NCBI RefSeq assembly: GCF_000720765.1
Contig: NZ_JODC01000006.1
Span: 62,001 to 126,000 of the forward strand
DNA length: 64,000 bases
Direction: 5' to 3'
Source: Streptomyces sp. NRRL S-646
GTDB taxonomy: Bacteria > Actinomycetota > Actinomycetes > Streptomycetales > Streptomycetaceae
The notes under the pieces are model-generated. The model saw only the letters and a list, made by a program, of their open reading frames with translations. It was not told the DNA's origin and searched no databases. Of the stretch, positions 9,090 to 16,845 are shown in pieces (the stretch's first letter is position 1; every line of letters begins with the position of its first letter). Made by a program: the position numbers and the translations under genes.

Positions 9090-9230
9090 GGCTGGTCGCG
9101 CCCTGAAGGGGCGCGGGGCTGTGACATATGCGGCTCCGCCGCGCGGGCGCGACCAGCCACGATGGCGCCGCGGTCGATCGACGACGCATCGCTGCACTTC
9201 CCGCGGAGCGCTCAGGCGTGCCGTTGAACA
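9090..9230. repeat. Dispersed Streptomyces intergenic repeat, copy A (palindromic, nested hairpins)
   Basis: The outer 14-bp arms GGCTGGTCGCGCCC (9090-9103) and GGGCGCGACCAGCC (9145-9158) enclose two smaller hairpins: CGCGCCC/GGGCGCG at 9097-9115 and CGGC/GCCG at about 9131-9140. The whole can fold as a cloverleaf-like structure. About 70 bases of further similarity (to about 9230) are shared with copy C at 18 kb. It lies after the debranching gene and may act as a terminator. Confidence 0.75.
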
Positions 9231-9246
9231 GGCGTTTGCCCGGTGT

Positions 9247-9279
9247 TTGCCTCATGCCCTGAACAGGGGTGTGAGGCAA
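9247..9279 (+). terminator. Two-tier hairpin before the sulfatase gene
   Basis: The outer stem TTGCCTCA (9247-9254) pairs with TGAGGCAA (9272-9279). The inner stem CCCTG (9257-9261) pairs with CAGGG (9264-9268). It could end read-through from the debranching operon or act in the leader of the sulfatase gene. No T run follows. Confidence 0.4.
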
Positions 9280-9385
9280 GCCGTACGAGATGGCGGCGGG
9301 CCAAGCGGGTCCTGGAACTGATCCGCGTTGCCTCCCCAGCGTGGCCCGCCGCCTTGTCACGGGCCACGCGCGGAAGGACCTTCGG

Positions 9386-11149
9386 GTGCAGCCGGACACC
9401 GTCGAGAACGTCATAGAAGGCACGTCACCCGAGGCCGAGCCGGAAGCGTCGGAGCAGCAGGCGCCGGTGCGCGTCACGCTGCGCGCGCGTCTCGCCGCCC
9501 GGCGGGAGCGGCACCCCACGGCCGTGCGCACCATCCGGTGGACGATCACCGTGCTCGCCGCCGCGCTCGTCCTCGGTGCGCTCCTGCTGCCGAACCGGAT
9601 GACCGCGCTGCACACCGACCGGTTCCTGCGCATACCGGTGGAGGCGATCATCGGTGCCGCCGTCGCGCTCGCGCTGCCGCGCCGGCCACGGCTGGTGGTG
9701 GCGGTGCTGTCCGGGGCGGCGCTGGGCGCGATGACGATCGTGAACCTCCTGGACATGGGGTTCATCGAATATCTCGGCCGCCCCTTCAATGTCGTCCTCG
9801 ACTGGGAGCTGCTCCCCGACGCGCAGTCCTACGTCCAGGACTCGATGGGCAGGGCAGTGGCGATCGGCGCGGCGGTCGGTGCCGTGGTCCTGGTCCTCCT
9901 CGCGCTGAGTCTGATGGCGCTGGCGATGGTCCGGCTCAGCAATCTGCTGGCCCACAACAAGCAGGTGGCGACGAGGGCGACACTGGTCGCCACGACGGTC
10001 TGGGTGCTGTGTTCAGCGCTCGGCCTGCAGATCATGGGCGTGCCGATCGCCTCCGACCGCACCGCCGGGGCGGTGGCGATCCAGGCGGTCCGGGTGCGGG
10101 ACACGCTGCGGGACGAGGCGGAGTTCCAGAAGGTCGCCAAGGTCGACGAGTTCGGCAACACACCGCCCGGTCAGCTGGTGCCGGACCTGCGCGGCAAGGA
10201 CATGATCTTCACGTTCATCGAGAGCTACGGCCGCAGCGCGATCGAGGACCCGGTCGAGGCACCCGGCGTCGACAGGACGCTCGACGCACGCACCCAGGCG
10301 CTCGCGAAGGCGGGCTTCCACGCCAAGAGCGGCTGGCTGACGTCGGCGACGTACGGCGGCAGCAGCTGGCTCGGTCACTCCACCACCATGTCGGGCCTGT
10401 GGATCAGCAACCAGCAGCGCTACCGCACGCTCATGGCGAGCGACCACATGAGTCTCACCGAGGCGTTCAAGAAGACGGGCGACTGGGACACGGTCGGCAT
10501 CATGCCGGGAGTGCAGAAGAGCTGGCCGGAGTCGAAGTTCTACGGCCTGGACAAGTACCGCAACGCCTTCCAGATGGGCTACAAGGGCCCGAAGTTCAGC
10601 TGGTCGACGATGCCGGACCAGTACGCACTCCAGCAGTTCCAGAACCTGGAGCACAGCAAGAAGCGCAGCAAGCCCCTCATGTCGCTGGTCATCCTGACCT
10701 CCAGCCACCAGCCCTGGGCGCCGATCCCCAAGATGGTCCCCTGGAACGACCTCGGTGACGGCTCGGTCTTCAAGGCCATCCAGAAGGCCGGCAACAAGCC
10801 GTCGGACATCATCGCCAGCTCGCCCAAGTCCCAGGCGGAGTACGGGAAGTCGGTGCAGTACTCGGTGACGGCCCTCACGCAGTGGCTGGAGCGCTACGGC
10901 AACGACAACACGGTCCTGGTCTTCCTCGGCGACCACCAGCCCATCGCCCGGGTCAGCGGCAACCACGCCAGCCGTGACGTGCCGATCTCGATCGTCGCCA
11001 AGGACCCCAAGGTCCTCGACAAGATCGACAGCTGGGGCTGGTCGGACGGCCTGCGCCCGGCGCACAACGCCCCGGTCTGGAAGATGAGCGCGTTCCGTGA
11101 CAAGTTCCTGACGGCATACGGCTCGACCCCGCACCCTAAGAAGGACTGA
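9386..11149 (+). CDS. Membrane-anchored sulfatase / LTA synthase-like hydrolase-transferase
   Basis: A protein of 587 residues starting at GTG 9386, preceded by GGAAGGA (9372-9378) at 7 bases. Five membrane segments lie between about residues 45 and 230 (for example TIRWTITVLAAALVLGALLL), followed by an extracellular alkaline-phosphatase/sulfatase-fold domain. Its motifs are DMIFTFIESYGRSA (metal/nucleophile region), ATYGGSSWLGHSTTMSGLW and VFLGDHQP (metal ligands). The architecture matches LtaS and phosphoethanolamine transferases, which move phospho-groups from lipids onto envelope polymers. In Streptomyces the acceptor could be a wall teichoic or teichulosonic polymer (inference). It is convergent with dusB with only 13 bases between them and shows no operon partner. 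Confidence 0.88.
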   Translation: MQPDTVENVIEGTSPEAEPEASEQQAPVRVTLRARLAARRERHPTAVRTIRWTITVLAAALVLGALLLPNRMTALHTDRFLRIPVEAIIGAAVALALPRRPRLVVAVLSGAALGAMTIVNLLDMGFIEYLGRPFNVVLDWELLPDAQSYVQDSMGRAVAIGAAVGAVVLVLLALSLMALAMVRLSNLLAHNKQVATRATLVATTVWVLCSALGLQIMGVPIASDRTAGAVAIQAVRVRDTLRDEAEFQKVAKVDEFGNTPPGQLVPDLRGKDMIFTFIESYGRSAIEDPVEAPGVDRTLDARTQALAKAGFHAKSGWLTSATYGGSSWLGHSTTMSGLWISNQQRYRTLMASDHMSLTEAFKKTGDWDTVGIMPGVQKSWPESKFYGLDKYRNAFQMGYKGPKFSWSTMPDQYALQQFQNLEHSKKRSKPLMSLVILTSSHQPWAPIPKMVPWNDLGDGSVFKAIQKAGNKPSDIIASSPKSQAEYGKSVQYSVTALTQWLERYGNDNTVLVFLGDHQPIARVSGNHASRDVPISIVAKDPKVLDKIDSWGWSDGLRPAHNAPVWKMSAFRDKFLTAYGSTPHPKKD

Positions 11150-11162
11150 GGAGGCCGGGGGC

Positions 11163-12305
11163 TCAGCCGCCGGAGGTGTCCAGCTCCGCGTCCTCGCCGA
11201 TCCCCGCGCAGTCGTACGGGTCCTTCAGCCAGCCGTCCGGCAGAACCACCCGGTTGTTGCCGGACGTGCGGCCGCGGGGCCCGTCGGCGCCGGTGGGCCA
11301 GGGCTGGTCGAGGTCCAACTCGTCGAGCCCGGAGCGGAGTTCGGCCAGGGAGGAGGTGATCGCGAGGCGCTTGCGCATCTCGCTTCCGACCGCGAAGCCC
11401 TTCAGATACCAGGCGACGTGCTTGCGGAAGTCGACGACGCCCTTGGACTCGTCGCCGATCCACTCGCCGAGGAGGGTGGCGTGGCGGACCATGATGTCGG
11501 CGACCTCGCGAAGAGAGGGGCGCGCGATGTCATCCGTACGGCCTTCGAAGGCCGCCACCAGATCCGCGAACAGCCACGGCCGGCCCAGGCAGCCGCGGCC
11601 GACGACCACCCCGTCGCACCCCGTCTCGCGCACCATGCGCAGCGCGTCCTGGGCCGACCAGATGTCGCCGTTGCCGAGGACGGGGATCTCCGGCACATGC
11701 TCCTTCAGGCGAGCAATGGCGTCCCAGTCCGCCGTGCCGCCGTAGTGCTGGGCGGCGGTGCGGCCGTGCAGGGCGATGGCCGTCACGCCCTCCTCGACGG
11801 CGATCCGGCCGGCGTCGAGGAAGGTGATGTGGTCGTCGTCGATGCCCTTGCGCATCTTCATGGTGACCGGGAGGTCGCCCGCGCCGGAGACCGCCTCGCG
11901 CAGGATGGCGCGCAGCAGGTTGCGCTTGTAGGGGAGGGCCGAGCCGCCGCCCTTGCGCGTCACCTTCGGGACCGGGCAGCCGAAGTTCAGGTCGATGTGG
12001 TCGGCGAGGTCCTCCTCCGCGATCATGCGGACGGCCTTGCCGACGGTGGCCGGGTCTACGCCGTACAGCTGGATCGAGCGCGGCTTCTCCGTCGCGTCGA
12101 ACTGGATCAGCTGCATGGTCTTCTCGTTGCGCTCGACCAGCGCCCGGGTCGTGATCATCTCGCTCACGAACAGCCCCTTGCCACCGCTGAACTCTCTGCA
12201 CAGGGTGCGGAAGGGCGCATTGGTGATGCCGGCCATCGGGGCCAGGACGACGGGCGGCTCGACGGTGTGCGGGCCGATCTGCAGCGGGGACACGGGCGTG
12301 GACAT
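11163..12305 (-). CDS. dusB: tRNA-dihydrouridine synthase (NifR3/DusB family)
   Basis: An FMN-dependent TIM-barrel enzyme that reduces uridine to dihydrouridine in tRNA. Visible motifs are LAPMAGITNAPFR (FMN loop), DLNFGCPVPKVTRKGGGSAL with the catalytic cysteine, VTMKMRKGID, ALHGRTAAQHYGG, GNGDIWSAQDAL and GRGCLGRPWLF. The C-terminal helical tRNA-binding domain is present and the protein has 380 residues. I chose ATG 12305 (MSTPVSPLQIG) because the family starts there; a start six codons earlier is possible, and neither has a clear ribosome site. The gene is divergent from an MFS exporter whose promoter repeats lie only 40 bases away. Confidence 0.95.
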   Translation of the reverse strand: MSTPVSPLQIGPHTVEPPVVLAPMAGITNAPFRTLCREFSGGKGLFVSEMITTRALVERNEKTMQLIQFDATEKPRSIQLYGVDPATVGKAVRMIAEEDLADHIDLNFGCPVPKVTRKGGGSALPYKRNLLRAILREAVSGAGDLPVTMKMRKGIDDDHITFLDAGRIAVEEGVTAIALHGRTAAQHYGGTADWDAIARLKEHVPEIPVLGNGDIWSAQDALRMVRETGCDGVVVGRGCLGRPWLFADLVAAFEGRTDDIARPSLREVADIMVRHATLLGEWIGDESKGVVDFRKHVAWYLKGFAVGSEMRKRLAITSSLAELRSGLDELDLDQPWPTGADGPRGRTSGNNRVVLPDGWLKDPYDCAGIGEDAELDTSGG

Positions 12306-12345
12306 TGGCCCATTGTCGCGCATCGAGAGTGATCATGTAGCGGCC

Positions 12346-12377
12346 ATTAGTTAGCTGCACTATTAGTTAGACGCACT
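12346..12377. repeat. Tandem 16-bp repeats in the MFS promoter (operator candidate)
   Basis: ATTAGTTAGCTGCACT (12346-12361) is followed directly by ATTAGTTAGACGCACT (12362-12377), with 14 of 16 identical bases. This AT-rich pair stands out in GC-rich DNA. It overlaps the likely -35 of the exporter gene, so a bound repressor would block it. Confidence 0.6.
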
Positions 12378-12396
12378 ATCGATGTCGGCGTACAGT
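12368..12396 (+). promoter_or_regulatory. Candidate promoter giving a leaderless MFS transcript
   Basis: TTAGAC (12368-12373) and TACAGT (12391-12396) are separated by 17 bases. Transcription would begin about 7 bases later, at or beside the ATG at 12404. This excludes the in-frame GTG at 12395 as the start and predicts a leaderless mRNA, which is common in Streptomyces. Confidence 0.5.
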
Positions 12397-12403
12397 GAAG
12401 CGC

Positions 12404-13849
12404 ATGCCCGAGCTCAGCCACCGCCGACGCTTCCTGGTCCTCGCGATCTGCTGTATGAGCCTGCTGATCGTGAGCCTCGACGTCACCGCTCTGAACGTCG
12501 CCCTTCCGTCGATGCAGCGGGAGCTGCACGCGAGCACGGCCGGCCTGCAGTGGACCATCGACGCGTACACGCTGGTCCTGGCCTCGCTGTTGATGCTCGC
12601 CGGCTCCACGGCCGACCGCATCGGCCGCAAGCGGGTCTTCATGGCGGGCCTGATCATCTTCACGGCGGGCTCGCTGCTGTGCTCCCTCGCTCCGAACCTC
12701 GACTCGCTCATCGCCTTCCGCATGATCCAGGCGGTCGGCGGTTCGATGCTCAACCCGGTCGCCATGTCGATCATCACCAACACCTTCACGGCCCCGGCCG
12801 AGCGCGCCCGTGCGATCGGCGTCTGGGGAGGCGTCGTCGGCATCTCCATGGCCGCGGGTCCGCTGGCCGGCGGACTGCTGGTGGAGTCGGTCGGCTGGCG
12901 CTCGATCTTCTGGGTCAACCTGCCGGTCGGCCTCGCGGCCCTGCTGCTCACACTGCGCTACGTCCCCGAGTCCCGCGCCCCCAAGGCCCGCCGCCCCGAC
13001 CCGGTCGGCCAGCTCCTGGTGATCGCCCTGTTCGGCTCCCTGACGTACGCGATCATCGAGGCCCCGAACTCGGGCGCGGCCTACGTGCTCCCCTTCGTCA
13101 CGGTCGCGCTGGCCGCCCTTGCGGGGCTGCTGTGGTACGAGCCCCGTCGCGCCGAACCGCTGATCGACCTGCGGTTCTTCAGGTCGGTTCCGTTCAGTGG
13201 GGCGACGGTGATCGCGATCAGCGCGTTCGCCGCGCTCGGCGGGTTCCTCTTCCTGTCGACGCTGTATCTGCAGAACGTGCGCGGGTACGACGCCCTGCAC
13301 GCGGGGCTGTGGATGCTGCCGATGGCGGTACCGACGTTCCTGTGTGCGCCGCTGTCCGGGCGGCTGGTGGGGAGCAGGGGGCCGCGGCTGTCGCTTCTCG
13401 TCGCCGGCGCGGCGATCACGGCGAGCGGGGTGCTGTTCGCGGGGTTCGAGGCCGAGACGTCGAACGTCACCCTGTTCGTCGCGTACATGCTGTTCGGCAT
13501 CGGGTTCGGGTTCGTGAACGCGCCGATCACCAATACGGCGGTGTCGGGGATGCCTCGCGCCCAGGCGGGGGTCGCCGCCGCCGTCGCGTCCACCAGCCGG
13601 CAGCTCGGGCAGACGCTCGGGGTCGCTGTGGTGGGGGCGGTGCTGGCCTCCGGTGTGGAGGCCTCGTCGTACAAGGACGTGTTCGTGTCGGCCTCCGTGC
13701 CGGGGTGGTGGATTCTCACGGGGTGTGGGGCTGCGGTGCTTGGGCTTGGGGCGCTGAGCAGTGGGCGGTGGGCTCGGCGTAGTGCTGAGCGGACGGCTGC
13801 GGAGCTTTCGTCTGCGGAGGTGCGCCAACCGACGGGGGTCAGTGCGTAG
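12404..13849 (+). CDS. MFS drug exporter, DHA2 (EmrB/QacA) family
   Basis: A protein of 481 residues with about 14 hydrophobic segments, the length and topology of DHA2 exporters. Motifs are LDVTALNVALPSMQREL (motif D1), LAGSTADRIGRKRVF (motif A) and GGVVGISMAAGPLAGGLLVESVGWRSIFWVNLPVG (motif C region). Substrates are likely drugs or host-made compounds. ATG 12404 fits the leaderless promoter. The tandem operator-like repeats upstream imply repression by a local regulator. No MarR/TetR gene adjoins the promoter; the closest regulator is the MmyB-type gene downstream. C-terminal residues 455-481 are low in complexity. Confidence 0.92.
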   Translation: MPELSHRRRFLVLAICCMSLLIVSLDVTALNVALPSMQRELHASTAGLQWTIDAYTLVLASLLMLAGSTADRIGRKRVFMAGLIIFTAGSLLCSLAPNLDSLIAFRMIQAVGGSMLNPVAMSIITNTFTAPAERARAIGVWGGVVGISMAAGPLAGGLLVESVGWRSIFWVNLPVGLAALLLTLRYVPESRAPKARRPDPVGQLLVIALFGSLTYAIIEAPNSGAAYVLPFVTVALAALAGLLWYEPRRAEPLIDLRFFRSVPFSGATVIAISAFAALGGFLFLSTLYLQNVRGYDALHAGLWMLPMAVPTFLCAPLSGRLVGSRGPRLSLLVAGAAITASGVLFAGFEAETSNVTLFVAYMLFGIGFGFVNAPITNTAVSGMPRAQAGVAAAVASTSRQLGQTLGVAVVGAVLASGVEASSYKDVFVSASVPGWWILTGCGAAVLGLGALSSGRWARRSAERTAAELSSAEVRQPTGVSA

Positions 13850-13871
13850 TTCGGCGGGTGCGGGTCGGTGG

Positions 13872-14005
13872 GGGCTGGTCGCGCAGTTCCCCGCGCCCCT
13901 GAAGGCCGCTGCGCCTACGCCGGTTTCCCTGCGCCCCTTCAAAGGCCGCTCCGCCCACCCAAGTTCCCCCGCGGCCCCTTCCAAGGCCGCTCCACCTACG
14001 CCGGT
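13872..14005. repeat. Dispersed repeat, copy B, with a 3-unit degenerate tandem array
   Basis: GGGCTGGTCGCGC (13872-13884) is the left arm of the repeat also seen at 9.1 kb. It is followed by three 38-40 base units starting at 13893, 13931 and 13971, each built on G-C-rich CCCCT(T/G)-AAGGCCGCT cores. It fills the gap between two convergent genes. The last unit overlaps the final codons of the regulator gene on the minus strand. Confidence 0.65.
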
Positions 14006-14904
14006 TGAGTCGCACCCTTCTTGAGGGCCATCTCGTGCAGCCTCTCCAGCCGCACCCTCGACTCCTCGTCCGCCGGGACGTACGTCACCATCCGCGAGCC
14101 CAGCTCCGGGCCCAACCACAGTTCGGACTGGTCCAGGACCACTCGGCCCACCAGGCGGTTGAGGAACTCCTTGCGTCTGCTGTGGGCGGCGACGACCTCG
14201 TGGCGTTCCCAGGCCTCGCAGAATTCCGGGTACTCGCGCAGGCGCTTGAGGAGCATCTTCCAGGCGGGTTCGGTGAGATGGCCGGCCATGGCGGCGCGGA
14301 GACGGGCGGCCATAAGGCGGCGGGTGTCCTCCAGGTGCACGATCGAGTTGCGCCAGTCCTCGTTCGTGTAGGACAGCAGGATGCAGTTGCGGTCCTCGGG
14401 CGGTACCGCCTCCAGGTCGCACAGCAGCAGGCCGAGGGTGCGGTTGTGGGCGAGGATGTCGTACCGGCTGTTCTGGACGCTGGCGGGGTACGGCTCCAGC
14501 TGCTCCAGCATGACCCGCAGGGCGGGTGTCACCGACGGGCACATCAGGGCCGGTGTCGGGTCCACCGCGCCGGACAGCTGGAAGAGGTGGGCGCGCTCGG
14601 TGGCGTCGAGCATCAGGGTGCGGGCGAGGGCGTCGAGGACCTGGACGGAGACCTGGATGTCACGGCCCTGTTCGAGCCAGGTGTACCAGGTGACGCCGAC
14701 CGCGGAGAGCTGGGCGACCTCCTCACGGCGCAGACCGGGCGTGCGGCGCCGGCGGCCGCGCGGGAGCCCCACCTCCTCCGGGGTGATGCGCTCGCGGCGA
14801 CTGCGCAGGAAGGCCGCCAGTTCATGGCGCCGTACCTCGGCGCCCGTGCCGTGCGACCGGGCGGGCGCCGTCTCCTGCTTCGTCACTTGAGCCATCGTCG
14901 CCAT
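13996..14904 (-). CDS. XRE-family regulator with MmyB-like ligand-binding domain
   Basis: A protein of 302 residues. The helix-turn-helix (about 27-85) has GLRREEVAQLSAVGVTW and TWLEQGRDIQVS, the signature of the MmyB class. The C-terminal half is the PAS-like MmyB domain that binds a small hydrophobic ligand. This class typically controls a neighbouring oxidoreductase or exporter gene. It is divergent from the MFS gene at 15006 and convergent with the one at 12404, so it may control either. An inverted repeat lies between it and the 15006 gene. The start ATG 14904 (MATMAQVTK) is plausible. The native end overlaps a dispersed repeat, which suggests the C terminus was remodelled. Confidence 0.9.
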   Translation of the reverse strand: MATMAQVTKQETAPARSHGTGAEVRRHELAAFLRSRRERITPEEVGLPRGRRRRTPGLRREEVAQLSAVGVTWYTWLEQGRDIQVSVQVLDALARTLMLDATERAHLFQLSGAVDPTPALMCPSVTPALRVMLEQLEPYPASVQNSRYDILAHNRTLGLLLCDLEAVPPEDRNCILLSYTNEDWRNSIVHLEDTRRLMAARLRAAMAGHLTEPAWKMLLKRLREYPEFCEAWERHEVVAAHSRRKEFLNRLVGRVVLDQSELWLGPELGSRMVTYVPADEESRVRLERLHEMALKKGATQPA

Positions 14905-14950
14905 GCCTTAAGCCTGCCGTGCTGCGGACACTGTTTCCAGGTGGTTCTTC

Positions 14951-14974
14951 TACCAGGATAAGGAGACTCTGGTA
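14951..14974. promoter_or_regulatory. Inverted repeat TACCAG-N12-CTGGTA between regulator and exporter
   Basis: TACCAG (14951-14956) and CTGGTA (14969-14974) form a 24-bp palindromic site between divergent starts at 14904 and 15006. It is a natural operator for the MmyB-type regulator, which would control itself and the exporter. This is inference from position. Confidence 0.5.
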
Positions 14975-15005
14975 CCTGTCTGGGCGAAGGCGCACGCTCG
15001 GAAGC

Positions 15006-16433
15006 GTGACCGAAACCATCGCTCCACGCACCGTCCGATCGCCTGGCGCGCCACCCACGCTCGGCGGCCTCGGACTCTTCACCGTGCTGCTGGCAGCGGC
15101 ACTTCCGCTCATCGACTTCTTCATCGTCAATGTCGCGCTGCCGACCATCGGCAGGGATCTGCACGCGAGTGAGGCCGTTCTCGAGCTCGTCGTCGCGGGG
15201 TACGGACTCGCGTACGCCGTCCTGCTCGTCCTCGGCGGACGGCTGGGCGATCTGTTCGGGCGGCGGCGGTTCTTCCTCGGCGGTGTGGCGGCCTTCGGGC
15301 TGACCTCGCTGGCCTGCGGGCTCGCGCCCAACGCCTGGGCCCTGGTCGCGGCGCGGGTCGCGCAGGGTGCGGCGTCCGCCGCGATGCTGCCGCAGGTGCT
15401 CGCCACCATCCAGGCGGCGACCTCGGGACAGCGGCGGGCGAAGGCCATGGGCCTGTACGGCGCCACGGCCGGGCTGTCCATGGTGGCCGGGCAGATCCTC
15501 GGCGGGGTCCTGGTCGCCGCCGACATCTGGGGCACCGGCTGGCGCTCGGTGTTCCTGGTGAACGTGCCCGTGGTGATCGCGGGCCTGGTCCTCGCGGCCC
15601 GTGCCGTCCCGGAGACCCGCTCCCAGCACCCGGAGCCGGTCGACGGCCCCGGCACCGTCCTGCTCACCGCCTCCCTGCTCGCCCTGCTGGCCCCGCTCAC
15701 CGAGGGCCGTTCGGCGGGCTGGCCGCTGTGGACGTGGCTGTCGCTGGCCGCGTTCCCCTTCGTCGCGGCGGCGTTCTACGCGGTGGAGCGCCGGGCGGAC
15801 CGCCGGGGCCGTACGCCGCTGGTCCCGCCCAGCCTGTTCGCGCTCACCTCGCTCCGCCGCGGCCTGGTGATGATCGTGCCGTTCGGCGTCGGCTTCAGCG
15901 GCTTCATGTTCGTCGTCGCGGTGGCGCTGCAACGGGGCGCGGGTCTTGGGCCGGTCCCGGCGGGGCTGGCACTCGCGCCGATGGCGGTCGTCTTCTTCTT
16001 CGTCTCGCTCGCCGGGCCGCGGCTGGTCGCGCGGTACGGCACCCGGGTGGTGACCGCCGGTGCTCTGATCCAGGGGGCGGGCATCGGTCTGATGGCGCTG
16101 GCCGCCTGGCGGTCCTGGCCGGACCTCGGCCTCGTCGAACTGTTCCCCGGAGCGGCCCTCGCCGGCGCCGGTCAGGCCCTCCAACTCCCCATCGTCTTCC
16201 GGGTCGTGCTGTCCGAGGTGGAGCCCGCGAGGGCCGGTGTCGGCAGCGGAGTGATGATGACGACCCAGCAGTCGTCCCTGGCCCTCGGGGTGGCGGCCCT
16301 CGGCACCCTCTTCCTGTCCCTGGTCCCGGCGCTGGGCATGCGGGACGCCCTGGTCGTCACGCTCGTGACCCAGCTGGGCTGCGTGGCCCTGACCTGCCTG
16401 CTCAGCCTGCGTCTGCCGCGCACCATCGGCTGA
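15006..16433 (+). CDS. MFS drug exporter, DHA2 family
   Basis: A protein of 475 residues starting at GTG 15006 (VTETIAPRTV). The longer frame from 14919 would cross the operator-like repeat. It has about 14 hydrophobic segments, with LIDFFIVNVALPTIGRDL, LGGRLGDLFGRRRFF and GATAGLSMVAGQILGGVLV typical of EmrB/QacA exporters. It is related to, but not a recent copy of, the exporter at 12.4 kb. The divergent MmyB-type regulator probably controls it. Substrate unknown. Confidence 0.9.
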   Translation: MTETIAPRTVRSPGAPPTLGGLGLFTVLLAAALPLIDFFIVNVALPTIGRDLHASEAVLELVVAGYGLAYAVLLVLGGRLGDLFGRRRFFLGGVAAFGLTSLACGLAPNAWALVAARVAQGAASAAMLPQVLATIQAATSGQRRAKAMGLYGATAGLSMVAGQILGGVLVAADIWGTGWRSVFLVNVPVVIAGLVLAARAVPETRSQHPEPVDGPGTVLLTASLLALLAPLTEGRSAGWPLWTWLSLAAFPFVAAAFYAVERRADRRGRTPLVPPSLFALTSLRRGLVMIVPFGVGFSGFMFVVAVALQRGAGLGPVPAGLALAPMAVVFFFVSLAGPRLVARYGTRVVTAGALIQGAGIGLMALAAWRSWPDLGLVELFPGAALAGAGQALQLPIVFRVVLSEVEPARAGVGSGVMMTTQQSSLALGVAALGTLFLSLVPALGMRDALVVTLVTQLGCVALTCLLSLRLPRTIG

Positions 16434-16542
16434 CGCCCGCGCGATCCTGTGTGGAATCGGCCACGGCTTGGTCAACTCGCCGTGCAGAAGTCCCTGTTGA
16501 TGTTGGTCTTGCTGCACACTCCTGTGCCGGAGGCGAGACATC

Positions 16543-16758
16543 ATGCTGGAGATCAACACGAGCAAGGTGAGCCGCTGGGACCAGCACGGGCGCGAGCACG
16601 TCGTCCGAGTGCAGCGCAAGGGCGCGCAGCGCATGATCAGATGTGACACGTGCGGCTGGCGCAAGGGTGCGCAGTTCCTGCCCTGGCTGAAGGCGGAGGA
16701 GCATCTCGCGGAGGAGCACCAGGCGACGGTGGATCCGTCGGGGGTGTCGGAGGCGTAG
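16543..16758 (+). CDS. Small putative zinc-finger protein (71 aa)
   Basis: Starts at ATG 16543 after GGAGG (16529-16533). The 71 residues are basic in the first half (RVQRKGAQRMIR). They contain a C-x2-C pair (CDTCGW) and later H-x4-H (EHLAEEHQ), about 17 residues apart, which could bind one zinc ion in a C2H2-like arrangement. It ends with an acidic tail. I do not recognise a named family. It lies between an exporter and a class C serine hydrolase on the same strand, 87 bases before the latter. It could be a small nucleic-acid-binding or adaptor protein. Function unknown. Confidence 0.75.
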   Translation: MLEINTSKVSRWDQHGREHVVRVQRKGAQRMIRCDTCGWRKGAQFLPWLKAEEHLAEEHQATVDPSGVSEA

Positions 16759-16845
16759 GGCCGCCGGGGAGCGAGCGGCCCGATGACTTTCCGGCATCCC
16801 CGGAGTCGTACTCAGGACGACCGCCCCGGACCGGAAGGCCGACCG

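Larger units (their letters stand above)
9047..9385. other. 339-base intergenic gap holding a dispersed repeat and a hairpin
   Basis: No supportable gene was found here. It holds the dispersed palindromic repeat (9090-9230) and the two-tier hairpin (9247-9279) described separately. The Shine-Dalgarno site of the sulfatase gene (GGAAGGA, 9372-9378) lies at its right end. Confidence 0.6.

Noticed and set aside
9090..9230. tRNA or structured RNA gene
   Set aside because: The cloverleaf-like fold comes from nested repeat palindromes. No anticodon, T-loop or CCA pattern is present, and the same DNA recurs elsewhere.
13893..14005. CRISPR array
   Set aside because: Only three degenerate units without unique spacers, and no cas genes anywhere in the window.
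12347..14542. 731-residue minus-strand frame spanning an MFS gene and a regulator
   Set aside because: Low-complexity Arg/Pro/Gly composition, antisense to a clear MFS gene and out of phase with the regulator.
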